Assembly: GCA_947505995.1 (NCBI GenBank)
Contig: CANNNB010000102.1
Location: 1-8,109 of the forward strand
Reading direction: 5' to 3'
Length of the DNA: 8,109 bases
Origin: Comamonadaceae bacterium
GTDB taxonomy: Bacteria; Pseudomonadota; Gammaproteobacteria; Burkholderiales; Burkholderiaceae
A model generated the notes under the pieces. The model had not been told where the DNA came from. It was given only the letters and a program-made list of their open reading frames with translations, and did no database searches. A program made the position numbers and the translations under genes. Positions 1 through 8,049 of the stretch are shown piece by piece (positions within the stretch are counted from its first letter, which is position 1; every line of letters begins with the position of its first letter).

Positions 1-1
1 A

Positions 2-526
2 CCCCAATTGGTCGAACTTGACCACAATGCCCTGTGGCACGCCCTGAAAAAAGAAGCTTTCCACGCAAGCATCTTGGACATGGAATTGGGTGGCAAAGAA
101 ACCAAAGTTTTGCTGCGCGATTTCCAAATGCATCCCTACAAACAATTGGTTTTGCACATCGACTTCCAACGAGTTGACGCTAAAACCACTTTGAACCGCA
201 AAGTGCCAATTCACTATTCTGGCGAAGATGTTTCTCCCGCTGTGAAAGTCGACGCTTGCTTAATCAATCACATCATGAATGAATTGGAAATCGCTTGCTT
301 GCCAGCCGATTTACCAGAAGCCATCAATGTTGATTTGTCTGGCTTGAAGAAAGGTGTTTCGTTGAACCTGGCTGACATCACATTGCCTAAGGGCGTGAAA
401 GCCATCACCCACGGTAAGAAAAACCCTGTGTTGGTGTCTGTGGTGACCCCAGCTGTCGAAGAAGCAGCGCCTGTTGCCGAGGCTGCGCCTGCAGCCGATG
501 CCAAAGGCAAGGCCAAGAAGAAGTAA
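2..526 (+). CDS. rplY: 50S ribosomal protein L25/general stress protein Ctc, 5'-truncated by the window edge
   Basis: L25 binds 5S rRNA in the large ribosomal subunit. The frame is open to the left edge, and I can read 174 residues, beginning in the middle of the N-terminal L25 beta-barrel domain. The TTG at position 8 is an internal leucine codon, not a start; compared with the family about 35 N-terminal residues lie outside the window. Recognisable blocks are [16 protein letters not shown], then HIDFQRVD, then the second (TL5/CTC) domain with [26 protein letters not shown] and LPKGVKA. The protein ends in an Ala/Pro/Glu-rich tail followed by a lysine-rich tip (KGKAKKK), as is usual for the long proteobacterial Ctc form. 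An intrinsic terminator follows 33 bases after the stop, so this is probably the last gene of its operon (prs-rplY in relatives, inferred). Confidence 0.95.
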   Translation, partial: PQLVELDHNALWHALKKEAFHASILDMELGGKETKVLLRDFQMHPYKQLVLHIDFQRVDAKTTLNRKVPIHYSGEDVSPAVKVDACLINHIMNELEIACLPADLPEAINVDLSGLKKGVSLNLADITLPKGVKAITHGKKNPVLVSVVTPAVEEAAPVAEAAPAADAKGKAKKK

Positions 527-559
527 TTCTTAAGTCGCTTTCAACACTTTTTGTGTTTC

Positions 560-593
560 AAACAACCCGCCTCGTGCGGGTTGTTTTGTTTTT
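560..593 (+). terminator. Rho-independent terminator after rplY
   Basis: The arms AACAACCCGC (561-570) and GCGGGTTGTT (576-585) pair perfectly around a five-base loop, CTCGT. One more A-T pair at 560/586 makes an 11-bp stem. It is followed by TTGTTTTT (586-593). This is a textbook intrinsic terminator. It lies between rplY and pth and ends about 10 bases before the pth start codon, so pth needs either read-through or its own promoter. Confidence 0.93.
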
Positions 594-603
594 ATACTCT
601 CAC

Positions 604-2385
<1,782 letters not shown>

Positions 2386-2389
<4 letters not shown>

Positions 2390-3282
2390 CACAAGCACCT
2401 GCCCAAATGCTGGCTGGCATTGGTTTTGTCATTCTGTCTGTAGCTTGTTTTGCAATCCTAGACACCACCACCAAGTACATCAGCGCCAGCGTGCCCATCC
2501 TATTAGCCTTGTGGTTTCGTTATCTCATACAAGCAGTGTTTAGCACCATATTTTTCTTGCCCAAGCGCGGGATGTCACTGTTCAAAACAGAGCACCCAAA
2601 GTTTCAAATGGTGAGAGGCGCACTTTTATTTAGCAGCAGTCTGTGTGCGTTTTTTGGTTTGAAATATTTGCCAGTGGGTGAGTTCACAGCCATTGCATCC
2701 ATTACCCCTCTTGTTGTGACGCTCATGGGGGCGCTGTCTTTGGGTGAAAAAGTGAGAAAGCTTCGTTGGGCTTTGGTGCTGGGTGCTTTTGCAGGCACCA
2801 TGGTCATTGTGCGCCCAGGCAGCCAGCACTTTGATTGGGTACTTATTTTTCCATTGGTACTGATTTTGACCAACTCCGGCTTTCAATTGCTCACGAGCAG
2901 AATGGCAAGAACAGAAGACCCCGTGACCATGAACGTTCTCACCGGCTGGGTGGGTACAGCGCTTGGGGCATTTTTGTTGCCATTTGTTTGGGAGTTGCCC
3001 ACAGAATGGTTTGTATGGGCTCAACTGCTCCTCATGGGAAGCTTTGCAACCGTGGGGCATTACCTTTTGATCTTGGCGTTTTCCAAAGCACCCTCCACCG
3101 TGCTCACGCCTTACTTTTATACACAAATTGTTTTTGCCATGTTGGGTGGTTGGCTCATTTTTGATCACATTCCAGACCACTGGACTCTTGTGGGAATAGG
3201 GGTGGTGACCTTGTGCGGCGCATTGGGTGCCTGGCTCACAGTGCGCGAAGGCCGAATTCAAATCATGCCGGTTGAATCTTGA
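2386..3282 (+). CDS. EamA/DMT-family membrane transporter
   Basis: The 298-residue product is hydrophobic and shows the two-repeat pattern of the drug/metabolite transporter superfamily. The first EamA repeat covers roughly residues 9-143 and the second roughly 150-285, with about ten membrane segments in total. Each repeat ends near a conserved acidic/basic loop, for example LGEKVRKLRW (119-128). I chose GTG 2386 because its last two bases form the TGA stop of the PHP gene (GTGA overlap), which implies translational coupling. ATG 2407 is a possible alternative that still keeps the first membrane segment. Upstream in-frame codons (from TTG 2332) would lie deep inside the previous gene. Substrate is unknown: the family exports amino acids, metabolites and drugs. 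It interrupts the yciV-yciO pair that is adjacent in E. coli. yciO follows after 14 bases. Confidence 0.88.
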
Positions 3283-3296
3283 TCGATTGAATTTTT

Positions 3297-3920
3297 ATGG
3301 CTCAGTATTTTTCCGTTCACCCTGACAATCCTCAACCACGTTTGTTAAAACAAGCTGTGGCATTGCTCACTCAGGGCGGCGTGTTGGCAGTCCCCACAGA
3401 CTCCAGCTATGCGTTGGTTTGTCACATGGACGATAAAACTGCCGCCGATCATTTGCGCAAAGTACGCGGCGTAGACGACAAGCATCACCTCACCTTGCTG
3501 TGCCGCGATTTGAGTGAATTGGCCAACTACGCCAAAGTCAACAACACCCAGTTCCGAATGTTAAAGCAGGCAACGCCGGGTGCCTTTACTTTCATTTTGG
3601 AAGCCACCAAAGAAGTGCCCCGCCGAGTCAGCCATCCTCAGCGCAAAACCATTGGCCTGCGTGTTCCTGAGCATGCTGTCTTGCAAGAGCTGCTGGCCAT
3701 GCATGGCGCACCGCTTTTGGCCACCACACTTATTCCACCTGGAGAGTCTGACCCTCTTAACGATCCAGAAGAAATACGCGATCGCTATGAAAAGCTCATT
3801 GCCGGTGTGATTGACGCAGGCGCTTGCAGCCGTGAGCCCACAACGGTTGTAGACTGCACCGGCGATAGCATCGAAGTGGTTCGTAAAGGTTTAGGCGATG
3901 TTGCGCTTTTGGGCTTGTAG
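3297..3920 (+). CDS. yciO: Sua5/YciO/YrdC-family protein, YciO subgroup
   Basis: A 207-residue protein that matches E. coli YciO (206 residues) along its length: HPDNPQPRLLKQAV near the start, PTDSSYAL (33-40), LTLLCRDLSEL (65-75), PGAFTFIL (94-101), TKEVPRR (104-110), KTIGLRVP (117-124), DPEEIRDRYEK and PTTVVD (181-186). It shares the fold of TsaC/Sua5, which makes threonylcarbamoyl-AMP for tRNA t6A. The TsaC signature KxR...SxN is only half kept: K55-V-R57 is present, but the SxN position reads TLI (144-146). Other YciO proteins also lack it, so it is probably not the main t6A enzyme. The start is ATG 3297, 14 bases after the transporter, with no visible Shine-Dalgarno. Its position downstream of the YciV-type gene repeats the E. 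coli association. Confidence 0.93.
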   Translation: MAQYFSVHPDNPQPRLLKQAVALLTQGGVLAVPTDSSYALVCHMDDKTAADHLRKVRGVDDKHHLTLLCRDLSELANYAKVNNTQFRMLKQATPGAFTFILEATKEVPRRVSHPQRKTIGLRVPEHAVLQELLAMHGAPLLATTLIPPGESDPLNDPEEIRDRYEKLIAGVIDAGACSREPTTVVDCTGDSIEVVRKGLGDVALLGL

Positions 3921-3935
3921 ATCAAACTGAGAAAG

Positions 3936-3953
3936 TTTTAGAAATTTCTAAAA
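3936..3953 (+). promoter_or_regulatory. Perfect 18-bp palindrome upstream of the M50 protease gene
   Basis: TTTTAGAAATTTCTAAAA reads the same on both strands with no spacer. It is centred 37-38 bases before the GTG at 3982, within the 61-base gap after yciO. It is too AT-rich and loop-free for an intrinsic terminator, so it looks like a dimeric regulator site. If M50 transcription begins near the GTG, the palindrome would cover the -35 region. The regulator is unknown. Confidence 0.45.
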
Positions 3954-3970
3954 ACCTCATGACTCTTTGA

Positions 3971-3976
3971 GACAAT
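3971..3976 (+). promoter_or_regulatory. Weak possible -10 element for the M50 gene
   Basis: GACAAT matches four of six -10 bases and is followed by five bases and the GTG at 3982. The spacing is like that seen before pth and the PHP gene. There is no evident -35 element, so this is weak on its own. Confidence 0.22.
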
Positions 3977-3981
3977 GCGCT

Positions 3982-4638
3982 GTGGACACCACTAACCTCA
4001 TCCAAACCGTTTCGGTCTATGCCATTCCGGTAATTTTTGCCATCACGCTGCATGAGGCTGCGCATGGCTATGCTGCCAAATATTTTGGCGACAGCACGGC
4101 TTACTTGATGGGCCGGGTTACGCTCAATCCGTTTCCTCACATTCATTTAGTGGGCACCATTCTTTTGCCATTGCTGCTGTACTTCAGCACCAATGGTGCT
4201 TTGCTGTTTGGCTTTGCCAAGCCTGTGCCTGTGAACTTTGGCAATCTTCGCCAACCCAAACGCGACATGGTGTGGGTCGCTTTGGCTGGCCCAGCCTCCA
4301 ACTTAGTCCAAGCCATTGTGTGGGCACTTCTATTTGTGGTTTACACAGACTTTGGCGTCTCAGAAAAGTTTTTCTTGGCCATGTGCAAAGCCGGTGTACT
4401 TAGCAATGTGGTGATGTTTGCATTCAATTTATTTCCTCTGCCTCCCTTAGATGGCGGTCGCATCGTGGTGGGCTTATTGCCTTGGAAACAAGCTTATCAA
4501 TTTTCTCGCATAGAACCCTATGGCTTCTACATCGTCATGGCCTTGGCCATTACGGGCGTGGTCAATCACTTGTGGCTAGACCCTGTCATGAATGCCACAT
4601 TTGGGCTGATTGAACTCATGTTGAAATCTATTACTTAA
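3982..4638 (+). CDS. Site-2-type membrane metalloprotease (peptidase M50), short form without PDZ domain
   Basis: A 218-residue integral membrane zinc protease. Start GTG 3982 gives MDTTNLIQTVSVYAIPVIFA, the usual family N-terminus; an upstream in-frame TTG at 3967 would add five unconserved residues. The zinc motif HEAAH is at 24-28 inside the first membrane segment. FAKPVPVN lies at 78-85, AGPASN at 102-107, and the second catalytic motif NLFPLPPLDGG at 149-159 with the zinc-binding aspartate D157. About five hydrophobic segments are visible. The lack of a PDZ domain and the small size place it with the short bacterial S2P-like group, not RseP, which cuts anti-sigma factors. The natural substrate is unknown. 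It lies 61 bases after yciO, behind a palindrome, and 12 bases before trpS, with which it is probably cotranscribed. Confidence 0.93.
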   Translation: MDTTNLIQTVSVYAIPVIFAITLHEAAHGYAAKYFGDSTAYLMGRVTLNPFPHIHLVGTILLPLLLYFSTNGALLFGFAKPVPVNFGNLRQPKRDMVWVALAGPASNLVQAIVWALLFVVYTDFGVSEKFFLAMCKAGVLSNVVMFAFNLFPLPPLDGGRIVVGLLPWKQAYQFSRIEPYGFYIVMALAITGVVNHLWLDPVMNATFGLIELMLKSIT

Positions 4639-4650
4639 AACATATTTGAT

Positions 4651-5994
4651 ATGACGACAGACACCAATATCTCTCAGCGGACACGCGTTTTAACAGGCAT
4701 TACCACCACAGGCACGCCGCACTTAGGCAACTATGTCGGTGCCATTCGCCCTACCGTACAAGCCAGCCTTAACCCTGCCACGCAAGGTTTCTACTTTTTG
4801 GCCGACTACCACGCGCTCATTAAGTGCGACGAACCTGCCCGCATTCAACGCTCTACTTTAGAAATTGCCGCCAGTTGGATTGCAGCAGGCCTCGACCCTG
4901 AACGAGTCATGTTTTACCGCCAGTCCGACATTCCAGAAATTCCAGAACTCACTTGGTTTCTCACCTGCGTCACGGGCAAAGGATTGTTGAACAGGGCGCA
5001 CGCATACAAAGCCTCAGTCGATAAAAACAATGCGGCAGGCAACGATACTGATGCCGATATTTCAGCGGGTTTGTTCATGTACCCCGTGCTCATGGGTGCC
5101 GACATTCTGATGTTCAAGGCACACAAAGTACCTGTGGGCCGCGATCAAATTCAACACATTGAGATGGCGCGAGACATGGCATCTAGCTTTAACCACTTGT
5201 ACGGCGAGCACTTGGTGTTGCCTGAGGCCGTCATTGAAGAATCTGTGGCGCTGCTGCCTGGTCTTGATGGCCGCAAAATGAGCAAAAGCTATGACAACAC
5301 CATTCCGCTTTTTTCTAGCAGCGCGCAACTCAAGAAATTGATCTCGGGCATCTTGACCGACTCGCGCGCACCGGGCGAGGTCAAAGCCACCGAGGGTTCG
5401 GCGCTGTTTCAAATTTACCAAGCTTTTGCCAACGCAGAAGAAACAGCCGCATTGGCCAAGGCTTATGCAGAAGGCATTGGCTGGGGCGATGTCAAGCAAA
5501 TTTTGTTTGAACGCATTGACCGAGAAGTTGCGCCGATGCGTGCGCAATATGAAGAACTGATCAGCAACCCAGCCAAAGTAGATGCTATTTTGCTGCAGGG
5601 TGCTGCCAAAGCACGCGAGTTAGCAACGCCTTTCATCAAAGAATTAAGGTATGCGGTCGGTCTGCGTTCATTGGACAGCTCTGGCAACACCCAGGCCCTT
5701 GTCAAAACTGCACGCGCTGCCGTACCCTCCTTTAAACAATACCGCGAAAAAGATGGTCAGTTTTATTTCAAATTGGTTGACCCACAAGGCAAAGTCTTGT
5801 TGCAAAGTTTAGGCTTCACGTCACCCAAAGATGCAGGCTTGGCCATTGGTCATTTACAGCAAAACACAGTGAACGCCATGACAGAACTTGGCGCTCAAGT
5901 GGTGCTAGGTCAAAATGTGAGTATGGCCATAATGCTTGAATCTATGGACGCACTCATTGCAGAAACAGCTGAAAAGTCCAAATCCAAAGGCTGA
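4651..5994 (+). CDS. trpS: Tryptophanyl-tRNA synthetase with C-terminal extension
   Basis: This class Ic synthetase charges tRNA-Trp with tryptophan. The HIGH-equivalent motif is PHLGN (23-27) and the KMSKS loop is intact (209-213, after GLDGR). YFLADYHAL, CVTGKGLLNRAHAYK and PVGRDQIQH make up the rest of the catalytic domain. At 447 residues it is over 100 longer than the common bacterial form (about 330-340), which would end near residue 340. The tail at about 355-405 (FKQYREKDGQFYFKL, then GKVLLQSLGFTSPKDAG) resembles the YegP/DUF1508 fold, and a further helix-like stretch runs to residue 447. Long TrpRS proteins of about 448 residues are known in Pseudomonas and relatives, so the tail is probably native. 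The start is ATG 4651, 12 bases after the M50 stop, with no clear Shine-Dalgarno. No trp leader or attenuator is visible. Confidence 0.96.
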   Translation: MTTDTNISQRTRVLTGITTTGTPHLGNYVGAIRPTVQASLNPATQGFYFLADYHALIKCDEPARIQRSTLEIAASWIAAGLDPERVMFYRQSDIPEIPELTWFLTCVTGKGLLNRAHAYKASVDKNNAAGNDTDADISAGLFMYPVLMGADILMFKAHKVPVGRDQIQHIEMARDMASSFNHLYGEHLVLPEAVIEESVALLPGLDGRKMSKSYDNTIPLFSSSAQLKKLISGILTDSRAPGEVKATEGSALFQIYQAFANAEETAALAKAYAEGIGWGDVKQILFERIDREVAPMRAQYEELISNPAKVDAILLQGAAKARELATPFIKELRYAVGLRSLDSSGNTQALVKTARAAVPSFKQYREKDGQFYFKLVDPQGKVLLQSLGFTSPKDAGLAIGHLQQNTVNAMTELGAQVVLGQNVSMAIMLESMDALIAETAEKSKSKG

Positions 5995-6017
5995 ACTTAA
6001 AAGCTTTGCAAATTACA

Positions 6018-6044
6018 AAGGTGCAAGAAACCTTCCTTGCCTTT
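6018..6044 (+). other. Imperfect hairpin after trpS
   Basis: GCAAG (6023-6027) pairs with CTTGC (6036-6040), and a bulged T separates this from a few more pairs toward AAG/CTTT. No T-run follows, so it is at best a weak terminator or an mRNA 3'-end structure. It is the only candidate for ending the trpS transcript. Confidence 0.25.
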
Positions 6045-6047
6045 ATG

Positions 6048-6072
6048 AAATTTGAAATAAGTGTTCAAATTT
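6048..6072 (+). promoter_or_regulatory. Operator-like inverted repeat upstream of the response regulator
   Basis: AAATTTGAA (6048-6056) and TTCAAATTT (6064-6072) are perfect 9-bp inverted arms separated by seven bases. The centre lies about 61 bases before the predicted transcript start at about 6121, where class I activators often bind. The stem has a single G-C pair and there is no T-run, so a terminator is unlikely. The binding protein is unknown; the downstream response regulator itself is one candidate. Confidence 0.45.
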
Positions 6073-6084
6073 AACAAAAGTTGC

Positions 6085-6114
6085 TTGATTTGTTCCTGAC
6101 TTTGCTGATATTCT
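6085..6114 (+). promoter_or_regulatory. Candidate sigma-70 promoter with extended -10 for the response regulator
   Basis: TTGATT (6085-6090, four of six -35 bases) is followed by 18 bases and TATTCT (6109-6114, four of six -10 bases). TGA stands directly before it, giving an extended -10 (TGn). The predicted start is near 6121, leaving about 24 untranslated bases before the ATG at 6145. It is the most promoter-like sequence in the window. Confidence 0.5.
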
Positions 6115-6144
6115 CATACTTTAAGTTTCATTCTTAAGCACACC

Positions 6145-6747
6145 ATGACCGTTTACGTCATTGACGACCACCCCTTGATGCGCGATGCCCTCACCATGTT
6201 GGTTCAACGGGTTCGTCCTGGATTGAAGGTGGTTTCCGTGGCAAAACTCAGCAGTTTGGAAGCTACGGTTGAACGTCAAGGCGCACCGCAATTGATTTGT
6301 CTCGACCTGAAGTTGCCAGATACTTTGGGCTTGTCTGGCGTGCATGCTGTGAAGGCTAAGTTTCCCGACGTGCCCTTGGTGGTGGTCACAGGCTCTGAAG
6401 CCAGTGAGTGCGAAGCAGCTTGCTTAGAAGCCGGAGCCAATTTGTTTTTAGAAAAAGCCAGCCCCCCCAACACAATCATTGAAGGCCTTAGAACATTCCT
6501 TCCTTCGCCCAAGGAAGAACCTGCAGCTGAAGGCACTGTCGCTGCGCCAACCAAACTTTCTAAGCGACAGAAGCAATTGATTTTGATGTTGGACCAAGGC
6601 CTAAGCAACAAAGACATTGCCGACAAGCTCACCATCAGCGAGCACACAGTCAAGGTTCACTTCTGGCGTTTGTTCAGACGACTGGGCGTTAACAGCCGGA
6701 CGCAGGCTTTGCACTTTGCACGCACCAACGGCTGGCTTGGAATTTAA
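6145..6747 (+). CDS. NarL/FixJ-family response regulator (receiver plus LuxR-type HTH)
   Basis: A 200-residue two-component transcription regulator. The receiver domain covers about 1-118, with acidic residues D7 and D8 (VIDDHP), phospho-acceptor D54 (CLDLKLPD), switch T82 (VVVTGSE) and conserved K104. A short Ala/Pro/Glu-rich linker (about 120-136) follows. The LuxR-type helix-turn-helix runs from about 137 to 195 and has the family pattern LSKRQKQLILMLDQGLSN and ISEHTVKVH, followed by LGVNSRTQAL. All receiver residues needed for phosphorylation are present. No histidine kinase is adjacent, so it is an orphan and its signal and targets are unknown. The gene has its own upstream promoter candidate and inverted repeat. 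A run of seven C bases at 6462-6468 lies near the end of the receiver. The stop is only three bases from the stop of the convergent lipoprotein gene. Confidence 0.95.
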   Translation: MTVYVIDDHPLMRDALTMLVQRVRPGLKVVSVAKLSSLEATVERQGAPQLICLDLKLPDTLGLSGVHAVKAKFPDVPLVVVTGSEASECEAACLEAGANLFLEKASPPNTIIEGLRTFLPSPKEEPAAEGTVAAPTKLSKRQKQLILMLDQGLSNKDIADKLTISEHTVKVHFWRLFRRLGVNSRTQALHFARTNGWLGI

Positions 6748-6750
6748 GAT

Positions 6751-6915
6751 TTAATCTTTTTTCTTTTTGTTGACGATGTCAGGTGTGACAGCATCAATCA
6801 CATTGATGACTGTTTTGCCTGTGTAAATGACAGTGGAGGCCACCACATCGGCCACAGCCACAATGGCGCAGCCTTGAAGGCTAAGACAAGCAAAGATGGC
6901 TAAAGCGAATTTCAT
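6751..6915 (-). CDS. Small lipoprotein, 54 residues
   Basis: The minus-strand ATG at 6915 opens a 54-codon frame. The product starts MKFALAIFACLSLQGCAIVA: a short basic N-terminus, a hydrophobic stretch, and a lipobox LQGC with C16 as the expected lipidated cysteine. Mature protein would be about 39 residues, hydrophobic and Val/Thr-rich (VADVVASTVIYTGKTV), ending in TPDIVNKKKKD. A good Shine-Dalgarno (GGAGAG) stands seven bases before the ATG. It resembles small proteobacterial lipoproteins of the kind annotated as the NF038104 family, but that is from memory. It lies 48 bases downstream of cysA on the same strand, so read-through from the cys operon is possible, and it converges on the response regulator with three bases between. 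Function is unknown. Confidence 0.8.
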   Translation of the reverse strand: MKFALAIFACLSLQGCAIVAVADVVASTVIYTGKTVINVIDAVTPDIVNKKKKD

Positions 6916-6922
6916 AGTCTGT

Positions 6923-6928
6923 CTCTCC
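6923..6928 (-). promoter_or_regulatory. Shine-Dalgarno of the small lipoprotein gene
   Basis: GGAGAG on the minus strand, seven bases before the ATG at 6915. It is the strongest ribosome binding site in the window and supports the reality of this short gene. Confidence 0.7.
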
Positions 6929-6931
6929 ACC

Positions 6932-6955
6932 GAATTGAGTGCAATGCCGCAATTC
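6932..6955 (-). repeat. Short inverted repeat between cysA and the lipoprotein gene
   Basis: GAATTG (6932-6937) and CAATTC (6950-6955) are inverted six-base arms around 12 bases. No T-run follows on either strand, so it is not an obvious terminator. It could be a regulator site, but six-base arms in a short gap may be chance. Confidence 0.25.
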
Positions 6956-6963
6956 TAGATGCT

Positions 6964-8049
6964 TTAGCTTTCCACAAATATTCTGGCCTTGCGCGGGGTC
7001 AAAACCAAAGTTTCACCTTCTTTGTATTGTTGCTCGGTAAACAAATGAGATGACAACTGCGCTTCAATGACTGTGTCTTTGGCAAAGTCATGGTGGTCTA
7101 CAGGCTCAAACTCCAAGCGGGCAATGGGGCCCACCACAATGGCGCGTATAAGCTTGGCTTTGATGCCGGTATCGCCGGCGCTGTAGCGCTTCACTTCAAT
7201 ATCGTGCGGGCGCACATAAGCGAAGGCTTTGCTGTCTTGCACATGCTGGTGTTCGGGGCTGTTCAAGCTAACGGCATTGTCGCCACCAATCAGCATTTCG
7301 CCTTCGTGGGCGCGACCATGAAACAGATTCACATCGCCCAAGAAGCCATACACAAAGGGACTGGCGGGATGGTCCCACACTTGTTGCGGAGAGCCAATTT
7401 GCTCTACACGGCCGCTGTTCATGAGCACCACGCGGTCGGCCACTTCCAATGCTTCTTCTTGGTCGTGCGTGACAAAAATGCTGGTGACATGCAAATCGTC
7501 GTGCAGACGTCGCAGCCAGCGACGAAGCTCTTTGCGTACTTTGGCATCGAGTGCGCCAAAGGGCTCATCGAGCAACAACACTTTAGGTTCTACAGCCAAA
7601 GCACGCGCCAAGGCAATGCGCTGACGCTGCCCCCCTGAGAGTTGCGAAGGATAGCGATCGGCCAGCCAATCGAGCTGCACCAGATTCAACAGGTCATGTA
7701 CTTTTTGTTTAATCAGCGCATCGGTTGGGCGCTGATTGCGCGGCTTCATGCGCAGGCCAAAAGCCACGTTTTCAAACACCGTCATGTGACGAAACAAAGC
7801 ATAGTGTTGAAACACAAAACCCACTTGGCGCTCGCGCACATGCACGTGGGTGGTGTCTTCGCCGCTGAAGGCTATCGTTCCCGTGTCGGCAGTTTCCAAG
7901 CCAGCAATGATGCGCAGCAAAGTAGTTTTGCCGCAGCCCGAAGGACCAAGTAAGGCCACCAATTCGCCAGATTCAATGTCAAGGCTCACATCACGCAGTG
8001 CGTGAAAATTGCCAAACTGTTTATGGACGTTTCTAATTTCGATGCTCAT
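6964..8049 (-). CDS. cysA: Sulfate/thiosulfate ABC transporter ATP-binding protein
   Basis: This is the cytoplasmic ATPase of the CysTWA importer, which takes up sulfate and thiosulfate delivered by a periplasmic binding protein for cysteine synthesis. The product has 361 residues (E. coli CysA has 365), with start ATG 8049 giving the family N-terminus [13 protein letters not shown]. Motifs are Walker [10 protein letters not shown] (35-43), Q-loop Q81 ([13 protein letters not shown]), signature LSGGQ (137-141), Walker B LLLDEP (158-163) and H-loop H195 (VTHD). The stretch [17 protein letters not shown] is typical of CysA. The C-terminal regulatory TOBE-like part runs from about 240 and carries VRPHDIEV. 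The start overlaps the preceding gene by ATGA, which implies coupled translation. No CysB site can be judged, because the operon promoter lies outside the window. Confidence 0.96.
   Translation of the reverse strand: MSIEIRNVHKQFGNFHALRDVSLDIESGELVALLGPSGCGKTTLLRIIAGLETADTGTIAFSGEDTTHVHVRERQVGFVFQHYALFRHMTVFENVAFGLRMKPRNQRPTDALIKQKVHDLLNLVQLDWLADRYPSQLSGGQRQRIALARALAVEPKVLLLDEPFGALDAKVRKELRRWLRRLHDDLHVTSIFVTHDQEEALEVADRVVLMNSGRVEQIGSPQQVWDHPASPFVYGFLGDVNLFHGRAHEGEMLIGGDNAVSLNSPEHQHVQDSKAFAYVRPHDIEVKRYSAGDTGIKAKLIRAIVVGPIARLEFEPVDHHDFAKDTVIEAQLSSHLFTEQQYKEGETLVLTPRKARIFVES

Noticed and set aside
553..603. Longer pth with a TTG start at 553
   Set aside because: The added codons run through the rplY terminator hairpin and do not resemble any Pth N-terminus. 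ATG 604 gives the standard beginning.
2626..3261. Minus-strand 211-codon open frame opposite the transporter
   Set aside because: It is rich in His, Lys, Gln and Cys without domain features, as expected for the complement of a hydrophobic gene. No ribosome binding site.
4639..4650. Separate promoter or trp-type attenuator before trpS
   Set aside because: Only 12 bases lie between the M50 stop and the trpS start, with no room for a leader peptide, and nothing like a T-box is visible.
5062..5547. Minus-strand 161-codon open frame opposite trpS
   Set aside because: Shadow frame inside the conserved catalytic domain of TrpRS, with low-complexity Arg/His content.
6048..6072. Inverted repeat read as the trpS terminator
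   Set aside because: The stem has one G-C pair and no T-run follows on the plus strand, so stability is too low for intrinsic termination.
7090..7638. Plus-strand 182-codon open frame opposite cysA
   Set aside because: It mirrors the conserved ABC ATPase; its His/Ala/Gln-rich composition is typical of an antisense reading.
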